A DNA stretch of 64,000 nt, taken from NCBI GenBank assembly GCA_003500135.1, contig DNTA01000178.1:1-64000 (forward strand), read 5' to 3'. Below the pieces are notes generated by a model. That model ran no database searches. It saw nothing but the letters and a program-made list of their open reading frames with translations, and was not told where the DNA came from. Shown piece after piece: positions 26,499-36,240 of the stretch (its first letter is position 1; each line of letters starts with the position of its first letter). Origin of the DNA: Cytophagales bacterium (GTDB lineage Bacteria; Bacteroidota; Bacteroidia; Cytophagales; Cyclobacteriaceae). The translations under genes and the position numbers were made by a program.

Positions 26499-27855
26499 TG
26501 CATTGATATTCAGGGTGGCCCAGGTAGCGATAAATTATTGCATGTACTTCCTTATTATCTTGCGCTGGTTGCATGTAATGATGCCACTCTTCCGATGAAA
26601 TGATTTGCTGATCGTTATCAACAAAACCATATCCCTGAAAAGTGCCTCTTTCCACCAGTACAAAACCTCTTTCTCCTTCATATCTTCCTCTGCCATACAA
26701 TACAAAAGAATTGGCAAATTCCGTGAGGCCCTCCAGCGCCTTTTCCAACCTTCTATTATATTCTTCCGGCTTTATTTTGCCCACGCAGGCGCCATCGCAT
26801 TGACCAACCTGATGATTAAAACAAGCATGACTGGTTTTTTGCAGACCTATCAATTTAGGACACAAATCAAATTGCTGATACAAATCGATCAGAACTTGTC
26901 TTCCCTCATTTTGTGACCTAACCATGTGCACCATTTCCAGATTTTTCATTTTGCGGCCAATGCTCAACCTTTTATATCCATTATGATCTTCATAAAGATA
27001 CAAGCCGTATGTAAATGAACTGTATTTTTGAGCCCTGTTGTATTCCGGCCAGTGCTTTTTAATGGCATATGACTCATGAAGAAGAGCGATGAGCTCATTT
27101 CCACAAAGCTCATAAGAGATATTGGCCACTTTTGATAGCATATTACTCTTTCTCAGACTGCTGTCAGCGGCCAAGTGACCGTCGATTCGCTTGCGAATAT
27201 TTTTAGCCTTTCCAACATAGAGTACCTTTCCCCTTTCATCAAGGAAATAATATACTCCTGGCTTTTGAGGCAATTTTAAGTATACCCCTCTATCTAACAA
27301 AGGAGGTAATTTGGCTTCTCTTGAATTCCGTTTTAGCGCTTTACCTATTTCATTATTCAAGTCATTTTCGACTACCTTTTTAAGCAATCTTGTTGTAGCC
27401 ATTGCATCGCCCATGGCCCGGTGTCGTGCCCGGTTGGGAATGTCAAAGTTTTCACATAAACTGCCCAGGCTGTAGCTTTTTAATCCCGGAAAAACTTTGC
27501 GGGTTAGGCGAACCGTACAAAGCTTTTTGACTACAAATCCTTTTCCTATCCGGTTGAATTCATTTTTTAAGAATCCGTGGTCAAAATTTACGTTGTGGGC
27601 CACAAAAATTTTATCCTCCAGTAACTTCCCTATATCATCGGCTACATCTTCAAAAGCAGGAGCGCCTGCCACCATTTCGTCGGTGATTCCTGTAAGGCCA
27701 GATATAAATGCTGGAATTGCATACTGCGGATTGATTAAGGTTTCGTATTGTTCAATGACCTCTTTGCCGTCAAATATGACGATCGCAACTTCAATGATCC
27801 GGTTTTTGTTGGCAAATCCACCGGTTGTTTCAATATCTACGATAGCATATGGCAT
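26488..27855 (-). CDS. DnaQ-type 3'-5' exonuclease fused to a UvrC-like GIY-YIG nuclease
   Basis: The 455-residue protein starts with a DEDDh exonuclease domain (VDIETTGG, Asp7/Glu9; HNVNFDHGFL; RHRAMGDA around 140-147). It continues from about residue 200 with a GIY-YIG domain (KPGVYYFLDERGKVLYVGKA) similar to the N-terminal nuclease of UvrC/Cho, and ends with a Cys-containing UvrC-like tail (SHACFNHQVGQCDGACVGKI). Such fusions are known in actinobacteria and Bacteroidota and suggest combined incision and excision in DNA repair. The exact substrate is unknown. It overlaps hisJ's 3' end by 11 bases. Confidence 0.85.
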   Translation of the reverse strand: MPYAIVDIETTGGFANKNRIIEVAIVIFDGKEVIEQYETLINPQYAIPAFISGLTGITDEMVAGAPAFEDVADDIGKLLEDKIFVAHNVNFDHGFLKNEFNRIGKGFVVKKLCTVRLTRKVFPGLKSYSLGSLCENFDIPNRARHRAMGDAMATTRLLKKVVENDLNNEIGKALKRNSREAKLPPLLDRGVYLKLPQKPGVYYFLDERGKVLYVGKAKNIRKRIDGHLAADSSLRKSNMLSKVANISYELCGNELIALLHESYAIKKHWPEYNRAQKYSSFTYGLYLYEDHNGYKRLSIGRKMKNLEMVHMVRSQNEGRQVLIDLYQQFDLCPKLIGLQKTSHACFNHQVGQCDGACVGKIKPEEYNRRLEKALEGLTEFANSFVLYGRGRYEGERGFVLVERGTFQGYGFVDNDQQIISSEEWHHYMQPAQDNKEVHAIIYRYLGHPEYQCINL

Positions 27856-27903
27856 AGAATTAGCAATTTACTAATATTTATAGCTTTTCATGCTGATAAG
27901 AGC

Positions 27904-27928
27904 AAAAAAAAGCGCCCCTTTTGGGCGC
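27904..27928 (-). terminator. intrinsic terminator of the 121-residue secreted protein gene
   Basis: On the minus strand GCGCCC (27923-27928 complement) pairs with GGGCGC (27912-27917 complement), followed by seven Ts (complement of 27904-27910). A second hairpin (27938-27945 with 27964-27971) precedes it. Confidence 0.75.
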
Positions 27929-27977
27929 CCGAAATTTCTTTCAGCAACTTTCTGATCAACTTCGCTGAAAGTCGTTT

Positions 27978-28343
27978 CTACCTTAATCTATCTAACCTTA
28001 ACCTAAAATAATATGAAGAGGAAATCTTCACTAAAAAATCGCTTTGAATGAGAAATGACCGAATCATTTCGTCATCTTTCATTGCTTCAATATTTTCTCC
28101 CTGTATTTGTCTGATTATTTTACCTTCTGCGTTCAGAATGATCAATTGCTTTTCTTCATTCCGGTCTTGGGCTTCACTGACCCATTCCTTGTATAAATCT
28201 GTGTCTATTAACAGTTCCTCCTCCGCACTCAGGTTTTCTACGTTATTATCCAATTGTAGAAAATATCCCTTATCATCCGCATAAGTATGATGGCATAAAG
28301 TGAGCGCAAAAAGCGAGATTAAAAAATATGCTAACGGTTTCAT
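27978..28343 (-). CDS. small exported protein of unknown function
   Basis: The 121-residue protein has a signal peptide (MKPLAYFLISLFALTLCHHTYA) and an acidic mature part with NVENLSAEEELLIDTDLYKE and a strand-rich C-terminus (KQLIILNAEGKIIRQIQG) ending in an Arg/Leu tail. I recognise no domain. It is monocistronic, with its own terminator. Confidence 0.6.
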   Translation of the reverse strand: MKPLAYFLISLFALTLCHHTYADDKGYFLQLDNNVENLSAEEELLIDTDLYKEWVSEAQDRNEEKQLIILNAEGKIIRQIQGENIEAMKDDEMIRSFLIQSDFLVKISSSYYFRLRLDRLR

Positions 28344-28714
28344 GCCTTTTCTATTTTTGAGCCCGTATATTATTCCGCGTTTTGATGTTTATTATTGTGA
28401 ACGCAAAATTATATTAATAGATTCAATTTTTTTTATGACATATGTTTGGCTTTATGTAATAAGGATGTAAGGTTTTGGCCGAAAAAGAAACATAATTATC
28501 GCTTAAAATTAAGCACATATTACCTCTAATTTTCGTTTCATTAATGTCTGGAACTTTATATTAGAATTTAAGCGCTTTTCATAGTCCGGAATGGGTTCTG
28601 AGCAATAAACCAAATATTATTTGGCGCTTTTGGGTTGCTGATTTCACAATTCTGGCCTCGATACTTGTAACATAAATACGTTTTTTACACTAAATCGCCT
28701 AAAATATTTTATAA
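28344..28714. other. divergent intergenic region with an inverted repeat upstream of the NADH dehydrogenase gene
   Basis: The 371-base spacer holds no gene. A perfect inverted repeat CCAAAT-ATT-ATTTGG occupies 28610-28624, about 90 bases before the dehydrogenase start. The octamer GCGCTTTT occurs on both sides (about 28572 and 28624). These could be an operator or part of a promoter; nothing else stands out. Confidence 0.45.
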
Positions 28715-30040
28715 ATGGATGTATTGCGTAATTTATCTGTCCAAATACCACCGACTGATAAGCCCAGAGTGGTCATTATTGGTGGAGGCTTTGCCGGTGT
28801 ACAACTGGCCAGAAATTTAAAAAACAAACCCTTTCAGGTTGTCATGCTCGACCGGAACAATTACCACGGCTTTCAGCCACTTTTATATCAGGTGGCAACT
28901 GCCGGCCTGGAGCCCGACTCAATAGCAGGGCCACTGCGTCAATTGTTTGCCGATCAGAAGGATTTTCACTTCAGAATGGCCCGGGTGAGACGAATATTCC
29001 CAAAAGAAAAGCGCATTGAAACCCTTGTAGGCGACTTAAACTATGACTACCTGGTAATTGCCACAGGCTCCAGGACGAATTTTTTCAATAATGAAGATTT
29101 CAGCACTCAGGCCTTTCCACTAAAACAAGTTCCCCAAGCTTTGGACCTTCGCAGTAATTTGCTACAAAATTTCGAAAAGTCTGTGATGTCCGATGATCCG
29201 GAAATGCAAAAACGCCTGATGAATGTGGTTATTGTAGGTGGAGGGCCCACAGGTGTTGAAGTTGCCGGAGCATTGGCAGAATTGAGGCGCCATATACTTC
29301 CCGAGGATTATCCTGAAATTGATTTTGGGAAAATGGAGATCCACTTGATAGAAGGTCAGCCACGGCTATTGAATGGTATGTCTGATAAAGCAGGAAAATG
29401 GGCGCTGGAATACCTGGAAAGATTTGATGTTGACGTGATGTTAGGAAAATTCGTTCAGAAGTTCGATGGTCAGTTTGTAACCCTAAATGATGGAACCGTG
29501 TTGGAAACCAATACCTTAGTTTGGGCGGCAGGCGTAAAGGGCAACCTTATAGAGGGCCTGCCCGATTCATCAGTAGTAAATAGCAGGATTAAAGTAGACC
29601 TGTATAATCGGGTACACGGTTTCGATGATATTTTTGCGGTAGGTGACATTGCACATATGGTAGAAGGGGAGTATAAAAACGGGCACCCTATGCTGGCCCC
29701 TGTTGCCATGCAACAAGGCCGGTTACTGGCACAAAACCTGGTAAATATGTCCAAAAACAAACCAATGAAACCATTTCACTATGAAAACCGGGGCGCTATG
29801 GCTACTATTGGCCGCAATAAAGCGGTCGTTGACCTGCCGGGTAATATCACTTTCGGAGGCCTGTTCGCCTGGATGTTCTGGATGTTCATTCATATCGTGT
29901 CCATTATTGGTTTCCGCAATAAACTGGTGATTTTCAGCAACTGGGCCTGGAACTATTTCACTTATGATCGAGGAACCCGATTGATCATAAGACTATTTTT
30001 ACCTAAAGGCAAGGAACGCGAGAAATTCGGCACCTATTAA
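28715..30040 (+). CDS. ndh: type II NADH dehydrogenase (NDH-2), FAD-dependent
   Basis: The 441-residue protein has an N-terminal FAD-binding GGGFAGVQLAR motif, an NAD-binding GGGPTGVEVAGALAEL motif around residues 175-190, and the second FAD motif DIFAVGDIAH. A C-terminal hydrophobic, amphipathic region (GGLFAWMFWMFIHIVSIIGF) would anchor it to the inner membrane. NDH-2 transfers electrons from NADH to quinone without pumping protons. Length and motif order fit the family. The sensor pair that follows starts 85 bases downstream. Confidence 0.9.
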   Translation: MDVLRNLSVQIPPTDKPRVVIIGGGFAGVQLARNLKNKPFQVVMLDRNNYHGFQPLLYQVATAGLEPDSIAGPLRQLFADQKDFHFRMARVRRIFPKEKRIETLVGDLNYDYLVIATGSRTNFFNNEDFSTQAFPLKQVPQALDLRSNLLQNFEKSVMSDDPEMQKRLMNVVIVGGGPTGVEVAGALAELRRHILPEDYPEIDFGKMEIHLIEGQPRLLNGMSDKAGKWALEYLERFDVDVMLGKFVQKFDGQFVTLNDGTVLETNTLVWAAGVKGNLIEGLPDSSVVNSRIKVDLYNRVHGFDDIFAVGDIAHMVEGEYKNGHPMLAPVAMQQGRLLAQNLVNMSKNKPMKPFHYENRGAMATIGRNKAVVDLPGNITFGGLFAWMFWMFIHIVSIIGFRNKLVIFSNWAWNYFTYDRGTRLIIRLFLPKGKEREKFGTY

Positions 30041-30125
30041 CCGATAATTTGCCTTTAATGGAACGCAACGTCCACTGATAGAGAATTAGGTGGCCTTAAA
30101 TGCTGAAATATGTAACTTGCTGACC

Positions 30126-31154
30126 ATGAACAGAAAGAAGGTATATTGGATATTGCAGATTTCAGGCTGGGCTATTTATGCCTTTATCATGCTATTGCTT
30201 TTAGCGCTGCGCGACAATCTGACAATTTGGAATACCATCACGTTCTTGCTCAACTCTGTCCTTTTTTTAGTGAGCACACATTTGTTTCGTGGATATATTA
30301 AAAAGCACCGCTGGGTAAATCTTCCCATTATGGCGCTTATCCCCCGTGTGATTTTTGCTACTTTTATTCTGGGCCTATTCAACTATTTCTTCTCCATACT
30401 GATCAACCTGACATTTAGTACGGTCAATTTCGAAAGTAATTTTGATCCGTTTTTAATGATCACTTACAGCTTTTCGGCCATGATCATTTATTTTTTATGG
30501 TCATTGCTATATTTTATTTTTCATTTTGTAGATAAGCATAATAAAGCCTTGCGGTATGAAGCCGCCATCAACGAGTTTGAACTCAATAAATTAAAGTCTC
30601 AGCTTAATCCCCATTTTATTTTTAATGCCTTGAATAGCATACGGGCATTGGTAGATGAAGATCCGAAGAAATCGAAAACAGCCATTACCCAACTTTCCAC
30701 TATACTTCGTAGCAGCCTGATCATGAACCGGCAAAAGCTCACCAAGTTAAGTGATGAAATAAGTACCGTAAAAGATTATTTGGAACTGGAAGGGATTCGG
30801 TTTGAAGAGCGGCTTAAATATCAGCTCGATATCTCACCTGATACTCGCAGCGTACCCATTCCACCACTCATGGTTCAAACTTTGGTAGAAAACGGAATAA
30901 AACACGGTATATCCAACCTGAAAGAAGGCGGTTTCATAAAAGTGACCTCCTATCTTGAAGATGATATGTTGAAAATTCAAATCCGTAATTCAGGAAAATA
31001 TATTAATGGTCATCCGCAGGATAATAAAGGGTTTGGCATTGAAAATACGATTCAGCGCCTTAAATTGCTTTATGGTGATCATTCACATTTCTGCATCCAT
31101 AATGAAGGTGACAATACCGTTTTAACAGAACTAGAAATACCAAAATCAGTATGA
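30126..31154 (+). CDS. LytS/YehU-type sensor histidine kinase (second copy)
   Basis: With the ATG at 30126 (MNRKKVYWILQISGW) the product is 342 residues; an upstream in-frame ATG at 30090 would add 12 unconserved residues. It has four membrane helices, then a His_kinase domain with SQLNPHFIFNALNSIRAL (His163) and LVENGIKHGISN in the ATPase part, plus GFGIENTIQRL as the G-box. It overlaps the response regulator gene by four bases. The N-terminus WILQISGWAIYAF is a common start for this family in Bacteroidota. Confidence 0.9.
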   Translation: MNRKKVYWILQISGWAIYAFIMLLLLALRDNLTIWNTITFLLNSVLFLVSTHLFRGYIKKHRWVNLPIMALIPRVIFATFILGLFNYFFSILINLTFSTVNFESNFDPFLMITYSFSAMIIYFLWSLLYFIFHFVDKHNKALRYEAAINEFELNKLKSQLNPHFIFNALNSIRALVDEDPKKSKTAITQLSTILRSSLIMNRQKLTKLSDEISTVKDYLELEGIRFEERLKYQLDISPDTRSVPIPPLMVQTLVENGIKHGISNLKEGGFIKVTSYLEDDMLKIQIRNSGKYINGHPQDNKGFGIENTIQRLKLLYGDHSHFCIHNEGDNTVLTELEIPKSV

Positions 31155-31876
31155 AAGCAATAATTGTTGACGACGAACGACTAGCCAGAAAAGAGCTTAC
31201 AAATTTACTAAGCGCTTATCCTGAAGTCGAAATCATTGGCGAGGCAGCAAATGCCGATGAAGCCATAGCAATGATAGAATCCAAAAGGCCTGATCTATTG
31301 TTTTTGGATATACAAATGCCCGGTAAGACCGGATTTGACCTCCTGGAAAGCATTGATGCTGCTCCATTAGTAATTTTTACCACTGCATATGACGAATATG
31401 CGCTTAAAGCCTTTGAAGTCAATGCTCTTGATTATTTGCTCAAACCTATTCATCAGGACCGGCTGAAATCGTGCCTTGAAAAAGTGCTGAAGGAGCACAA
31501 AACCATAAAAGAGGAAGAACATGAACAAGCTGAATACAAACTTGGGCTGAAAGACCAGGTATTTGTGAAAGATGGTGATAAGTGTTGGTTTGTTAAGTTG
31601 GCAGATGTGAGGCTTTTTGAATCGGATGGCAATTATATAAAGGTGTATTTTGAGCAAAACAAACCTATGATACATAAATCGCTAAACGCACTGGACAAAA
31701 AACTGGATGACCGGGCATTTTTCAGAGCAAGCCGCAAACATATAATCAATTTAAGCTGGGTAGAAAGTATTGAATCCTGGTTTAATGGAGGGTTGCTGGT
31801 CAAACTAAAAAATGGTGATAAAGTTGAAGTGAGTCGACGCCAGGCTTCAAGATTCAAGGAAATGATGAGTTTATAG
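31151..31876 (+). CDS. LytTR-family response regulator (second copy)
   Basis: The 241-residue protein has a receiver (DDER at 7-10, Asp53 in FLDIQMPGK, YLLKPI) and a C-terminal LytTR domain (DVRLFESDGNYIKVYF, FFRASRKHIINL). It is coupled to the overlapping kinase gene. The gene ends two bases before a convergent gene, leaving no room for a terminator between them. Confidence 0.9.
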   Translation: MKAIIVDDERLARKELTNLLSAYPEVEIIGEAANADEAIAMIESKRPDLLFLDIQMPGKTGFDLLESIDAAPLVIFTTAYDEYALKAFEVNALDYLLKPIHQDRLKSCLEKVLKEHKTIKEEEHEQAEYKLGLKDQVFVKDGDKCWFVKLADVRLFESDGNYIKVYFEQNKPMIHKSLNALDKKLDDRAFFRASRKHIINLSWVESIESWFNGGLLVKLKNGDKVEVSRRQASRFKEMMSL

Positions 31877-31878
31877 GC

Positions 31879-32244
31879 CTACCTCTTAACGAGCTCTATC
31901 AGTTCATTCTCCACCTGCCAGTCTTTGGCCAGCTTTAGCATGGCAGTGGCTTCCATTTCAGTAATATATCCTTTTCTATTGTTGGCTTTCCACACCTGGT
32001 CCAAATATTCTAAACGTCTGTTCTTATCAAGACGACCAATCACTTTATTTAGGTATTCACGGGCACGTTCAAATGCAGAAATATAATCGGTGGCAATGAA
32101 CTCATTGGCCCACTTCAGTTCTTCTTCCGCATCAAATTCCCTGGCCGTTTCGTCCAATAAACGCTGCTCATCTTCATCTAATCCGTGATAGTGGAAGATA
32201 ACTGATTTCAGTAACAGAAAAGCCTTTTTTTCATCGCTGGTCAT
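31879..32244 (-). CDS. small all-helical acidic protein, possibly TerB-like
   Basis: The 121-residue protein is predicted all-helical, rich in Glu, Asp, Lys and Leu, with acidic pairs (DEDEQRLLDE, DAEEELKWANEF) and a helix YITEMEATAMLKLAKDW. The layout recalls TerB-type domains of tellurite-resistance systems, but key metal-binding residues cannot be confirmed by eye. No ter neighbours are present. Confidence 0.6.
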   Translation of the reverse strand: MTSDEKKAFLLLKSVIFHYHGLDEDEQRLLDETAREFDAEEELKWANEFIATDYISAFERAREYLNKVIGRLDKNRRLEYLDQVWKANNRKGYITEMEATAMLKLAKDWQVENELIELVKR

Positions 32245-32691
32245 ATAACCCCCGTTAGTCTTTTACAAATATATAAGAATTTGATTTCCTTGATTTATTA
32301 ATGCGCAAACTTCTTGCTTTAATCCCAAAATACGTAGACTCGATGCAATACATACATAAAAAATCAAATTTCACATCAAAAAATTATATATGTAGTACGT
32401 GTTTGGTTTTTTGTTTAATAAGCTGGGGTTGCAATATCAAATTTAATTTGATTTCAAATCTATCCAAAACTTTTCTTGTTTATAATTGGATTGAGTACTT
32501 ATTATGTCCTGATAATTCAATATTGCCCATCGATAACTCAACATTTCTTTCTTTACGAGGTTTTTATCCCGGGATAAAATTTTATTAAGTTATTAAAATG
32601 CTTCCTGTTTTAATGGTTTAAAGTTAATTTGTCCACTTGCTTTTTAAGCGAATATAAAATGCATTGTGATTTGAAAATTCTGTCTTTTCCA
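32245..32691. other. AT-rich spacer before the M14 peptidase gene
   Basis: The 447-base stretch is AT-rich and contains a 95-codon open frame (32301-32588) that lacks protein-like composition and is not accepted as a gene. It must contain the divergent promoters; I see no certain element. Confidence 0.4.
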
Positions 32692-35147
32692 ATGAAACAA
32701 ACAACCTTTACCTTATTTCTTTTACTTTCCAGTATTTTACTCCCTGCCCAAACACCTTCTCCGGGTGATTACTTACCCTATCAATTAGGCGAGAAGTTTA
32801 CGAGACATCATACGGTTATCGATTATTTTAAATTGTTAGCCACAGCTTCAGACCAGATAGAACTATTTGAATATGGTAAAAGCATTGAGGGTCGTCCTTT
32901 GATTTACGTTGCGATATCCAGCACAGAAAATATAAACAAACTTGAAAGCATCAGAACAAAAAATTTGGCTATTGAGCAAAACAGCCAGGAAGAGCTCAAT
33001 TCGCTTCCTGCAATCCTTTGGTTGAGCTTTAACATTCATGGAAATGAAGCCAGTTCTACGGAGGCTGCAATGCAGTTGGCCTATGAATTAACTGCAGGCA
33101 ACTATTTTGATCAACCGGTGTTGCAAAATACCGTTGTAATTATAGATCCTTGCTTAAATCCCGATGGCCGGGAACGTTATGTTAATTGGTATTATCAGTT
33201 CGCCAACTCCATTCCAAACCCAAACCCCGAAAGTATTGAACATGTAGAAACCTTTATCAAAGGAAGGTATAATCATTATTGGTTCGACCTGAACCGCGAC
33301 TGGTTATGGCAGACACAGGATGAAACCATACATCGTATAACGGCCTATCACCAATGGATGCCCCATGTACACATCGATTTTCATGAACAGGATCATGATA
33401 ACAATTATTTTTTCGGTCCGTCTGCCGAACCGATTCATAAAGCTGTGACGGATTGGCAGCGAGAAATGCAGAAAAGATTATTTGAAAGCCACAGGGGACA
33501 CTTCATAAAGGAAGGATGGCTTTATTACACGGAAGAAAATTATGATTTATTGTATCCTAGTTACGGAGACAGTTACCCGACCTTCAAAGGAGCGGTAGGT
33601 CTTACTTATGAAATGGCGGGAAATACAGCCGCAGGATTGGCTGTTTTGACTAAAAAAGGTGATACCCTGACTTTAAAAGAACGCATCCATAAACATTTTG
33701 TGGCTGGAGTATCTACCATTAAAGCTGTTTCTGAAAATAGAAGTGACTTGCTTTCCAACTACCAAAAATTCTTTAAAGACAAACCCAGAACCAATAGATA
33801 TTATGTGTTCAATGAAGCAAATTCAGATAAACTAAAGGCAATCCGTACGTTTCTTGAAAGGAATCATATTGCCTTTAAAAACCTGGAACCGGGACAAAAA
33901 ATTGAAGGGAAGTTTTACAATTCAGGTAGGACTTCCACTTTTACTACTTCTGAAAACGCTTTGGCTATTCCCGTTTCACAATCGGCTTATAAGCTGGTGC
34001 AGGTCTTGTTTGAACCCAAAACCATAGTAGCAGATTCCCTTACATATGATATTACGTCATGGAATATACCTTACGTATATAACACCACCTGTTTTGTAAG
34101 TGAATTAAATGGAATAAAGGAGTTAAAAGAGAGCGAAAGGACGTCTATTGGTTCGTCAAAAGTCACCCCATATGCTTATATATTTGATTGGGAACATATA
34201 TCTGATGCTAAATTCCTGGCACACTTATTCAGAACTGGTTATAAAGTATCAGTTGCAAGCAAAGCGTTTACGGTTAAAGGGAAAAATTATGGTCATGGCG
34301 CCATAATTGTTGCAAGAGAAGACAACCCCAACGAAGCGCTGTTTTCAAAAGTATCTGATCTTGCCCTGCTATTTGATAAAAGACCTTCGATGATCGTTGA
34401 TGGCAATGAAATAAACCAAATAGCAGCAGGCTCTAATTTTTTCAAATACATCGATGCACCTACCGTAGCTCTGATCATAGGTGATAGTATCTCTGCCCTG
34501 AACAGTGGTGAAATCAGGTATTTTTTAGAAAAAGACCTCGAGTACCATGACTTTCATCTTATTGATAAAAGATATTTTAATCAGTTGGCGCTGGATCAGT
34601 ATGATGTGATTATGCTACCTGACGGTAGTTATTCTACGAGCCTTACTGCATTATTATCAGAATGGGTAGAAAAAGGAGGCCGCTTGATCTCTTTTGATAA
34701 TGCGTCCGATCACTTAATAAAATCAGATTGGATAGAACTGAACAAAATCGCTTTGCCTTCTCTCAAAAAAGATTTTTCATACGATCAATACAGAAGGGTA
34801 GCGATCAGCCGTTCGGTAGTTGGGGCAATTTATCAAACCCGATTGGACCCCCCACCCATCCGCTTGCCTATGGCTATGGCGATATAAGCTATGGCCTCCT
34901 CGATGGCCGCAAATTTTATAATACCGATTCAGAAGCCGTATGGAATGTTGAATATACTTTACAAAATGAACCGGAAAATGGATTCGTTGGTAAAAACATA
35001 AAACCCTACATGAAAAATGTATTGCTTTCTACACATTATTCAAAAGGAGGGGGAGAAGTTGTAATGTTTTTAAACAATCCTCTTATGCGCGCTTTTTGGG
35101 ATGGGGCTAAGCTAAAGGTTGCAAATGCCATTTTTATGGTGCGTTGA
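32692..35147 (+). pseudogene. M14 zinc carboxypeptidase, frameshifted near the C-terminus
   Basis: ATG 32692 opens a signal peptide (MKQTTFTLFLLLSSILLPAQ). The M14 domain has zinc ligands His116 and Glu119 (HGNEASSTE) and His231 (DFHEQDHD), with the catalytic Glu probably Glu307 in TYEMAG. The frame runs into a stop at 34887, but an overlapping frame continues as THPLAYGYGDISYGLLDG and so on to 35147, which is the expected C-terminal part of the family. The switch falls in a six-C run (34848-34853); one extra C restores a protein of about 818 residues. Either a real frameshift or a homopolymer error. The catalytic domain is intact either way. Confidence 0.85.
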
Positions 35148-35313
35148 GTAAATCATTCCATGTTTATAACCAACATTACGCGCCATGCGAAAAGGTATTT
35201 CGGCTGGGCAAAAACGGTCGTCAATCTTTATTGCAACTCATTATATGATTTCAGGAAATACGTTATCCATTGTTTCAATTTGGTAACGAGCCCGACTAAA
35301 GATAGAGAATAAA

Positions 35314-35344
35314 AAAGCCGCTCAATGTACTATCAAGCGGCTTT
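35314..35344. terminator. bidirectional terminator between the M14 gene and gldN
   Basis: AAAGCCGCT (35314-35322) pairs with AGCGGCTTT (35336-35344), with A-run and T flanks, between two convergent genes. The stem sequence resembles the one at 16446-16475. Confidence 0.75.
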
Positions 35345-35362
35345 GATTGATTGCTACTATGC

Positions 35363-36226
35363 TTAGTATTCCCACAAATTGTGTTCGTATTCTATAAGCT
35401 TATTTTCAAGTTGTTGCGACTTGATCAAAGCGTCTTTTGGGTCGAGATATACATCCTGAATTTCATCGTTATTGGGATTCGAAATCTTGTATACCCGTGC
35501 GCTGAACAACCTTAGCAAGAAGGCGTCTGCCATATTACGGTGTTGGGCAGTGTTATATCGGTTGTACCAAATCGCACGATCCGGCATACTGCGGAAGAGT
35601 TGCTCCAAATCTTTGTATTTGAAAACCCCTATACTTTTTTCAATTCCCGTTGCAACTTCAGTTGCAGGAATTACAATCTCTAATGACTGGATATCATAGT
35701 ATAAGCGCGCCCTTACTTTGTCGAAGATCATATCTTCCTTGATTTTCATAATTGTAAGCTGCGAAGGGAAATAATACTGCGCCACAGGCTCTGCGGTGGC
35801 AACACTTTCATCCCCCCATCCCGAATCACCCCAGCCATCATCACCAAAACCTTCGGTAGCCCCAAAGTCATCATCTTCAACGGTAGGAAGCTTTAGGTTT
35901 TCAAGGAATTTTTCCTTAGACATCCGCTTATTTAATGAATCATCTACATACGGTACGATCAATCCATCTTTTACGGCATCAATAATAAGCCTTGTGATTT
36001 CATTGTTGGCAGAAAAGAAGGCCTGGTTTTGTTTTTCGCGAAGATCCATTCTTCTCCAAACCGTTCTTTTATACAACTGATTGTCGTAAGGTATTGGATT
36101 AACCGAATTTTCATTATAGCGTTCACTGGTTTCCTGTGCGTTAATTTCAGAGCCAAAGAACGCACTCATGAAAACCAGAAAACCAATACTTTTAATCAAA
36201 TTCTTCATAACACTCTGTTTATTCAT
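35363..36226 (-). CDS. gldN: GldN/PorN type IX secretion system periplasmic protein
   Basis: The 287-residue protein has a signal peptide (cleavage after INAQ) and the GldN core (TVWRRMDLREKQNQAFF, then ARLYYDIQSLEIVIPA and ARVYKISNPNNDEIQDVYLDP). GldN/PorN forms periplasmic rings with GldK/PorK around the translocon. It contains an acidic Gly/Trp-rich insert (GFGDDGWGDSGWGDE, about 127-141). The start may be ATG 36226 or ATG 36208. It is the last gene of the gldKLMN operon, 14 bases after gldM. Confidence 0.9.
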   Translation of the reverse strand: MNKQSVMKNLIKSIGFLVFMSAFFGSEINAQETSERYNENSVNPIPYDNQLYKRTVWRRMDLREKQNQAFFSANNEITRLIIDAVKDGLIVPYVDDSLNKRMSKEKFLENLKLPTVEDDDFGATEGFGDDGWGDSGWGDESVATAEPVAQYYFPSQLTIMKIKEDMIFDKVRARLYYDIQSLEIVIPATEVATGIEKSIGVFKYKDLEQLFRSMPDRAIWYNRYNTAQHRNMADAFLLRLFSARVYKISNPNNDEIQDVYLDPKDALIKSQQLENKLIEYEHNLWEY

Positions 36227-36240
36227 TTCAAATCAACTAA

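Noticed and set aside
32301-32588. 95-codon frame in the spacer before the M14 gene
   Set aside because: Composition is AT-driven, no protein-like domain or signal, no ribosome-binding site.
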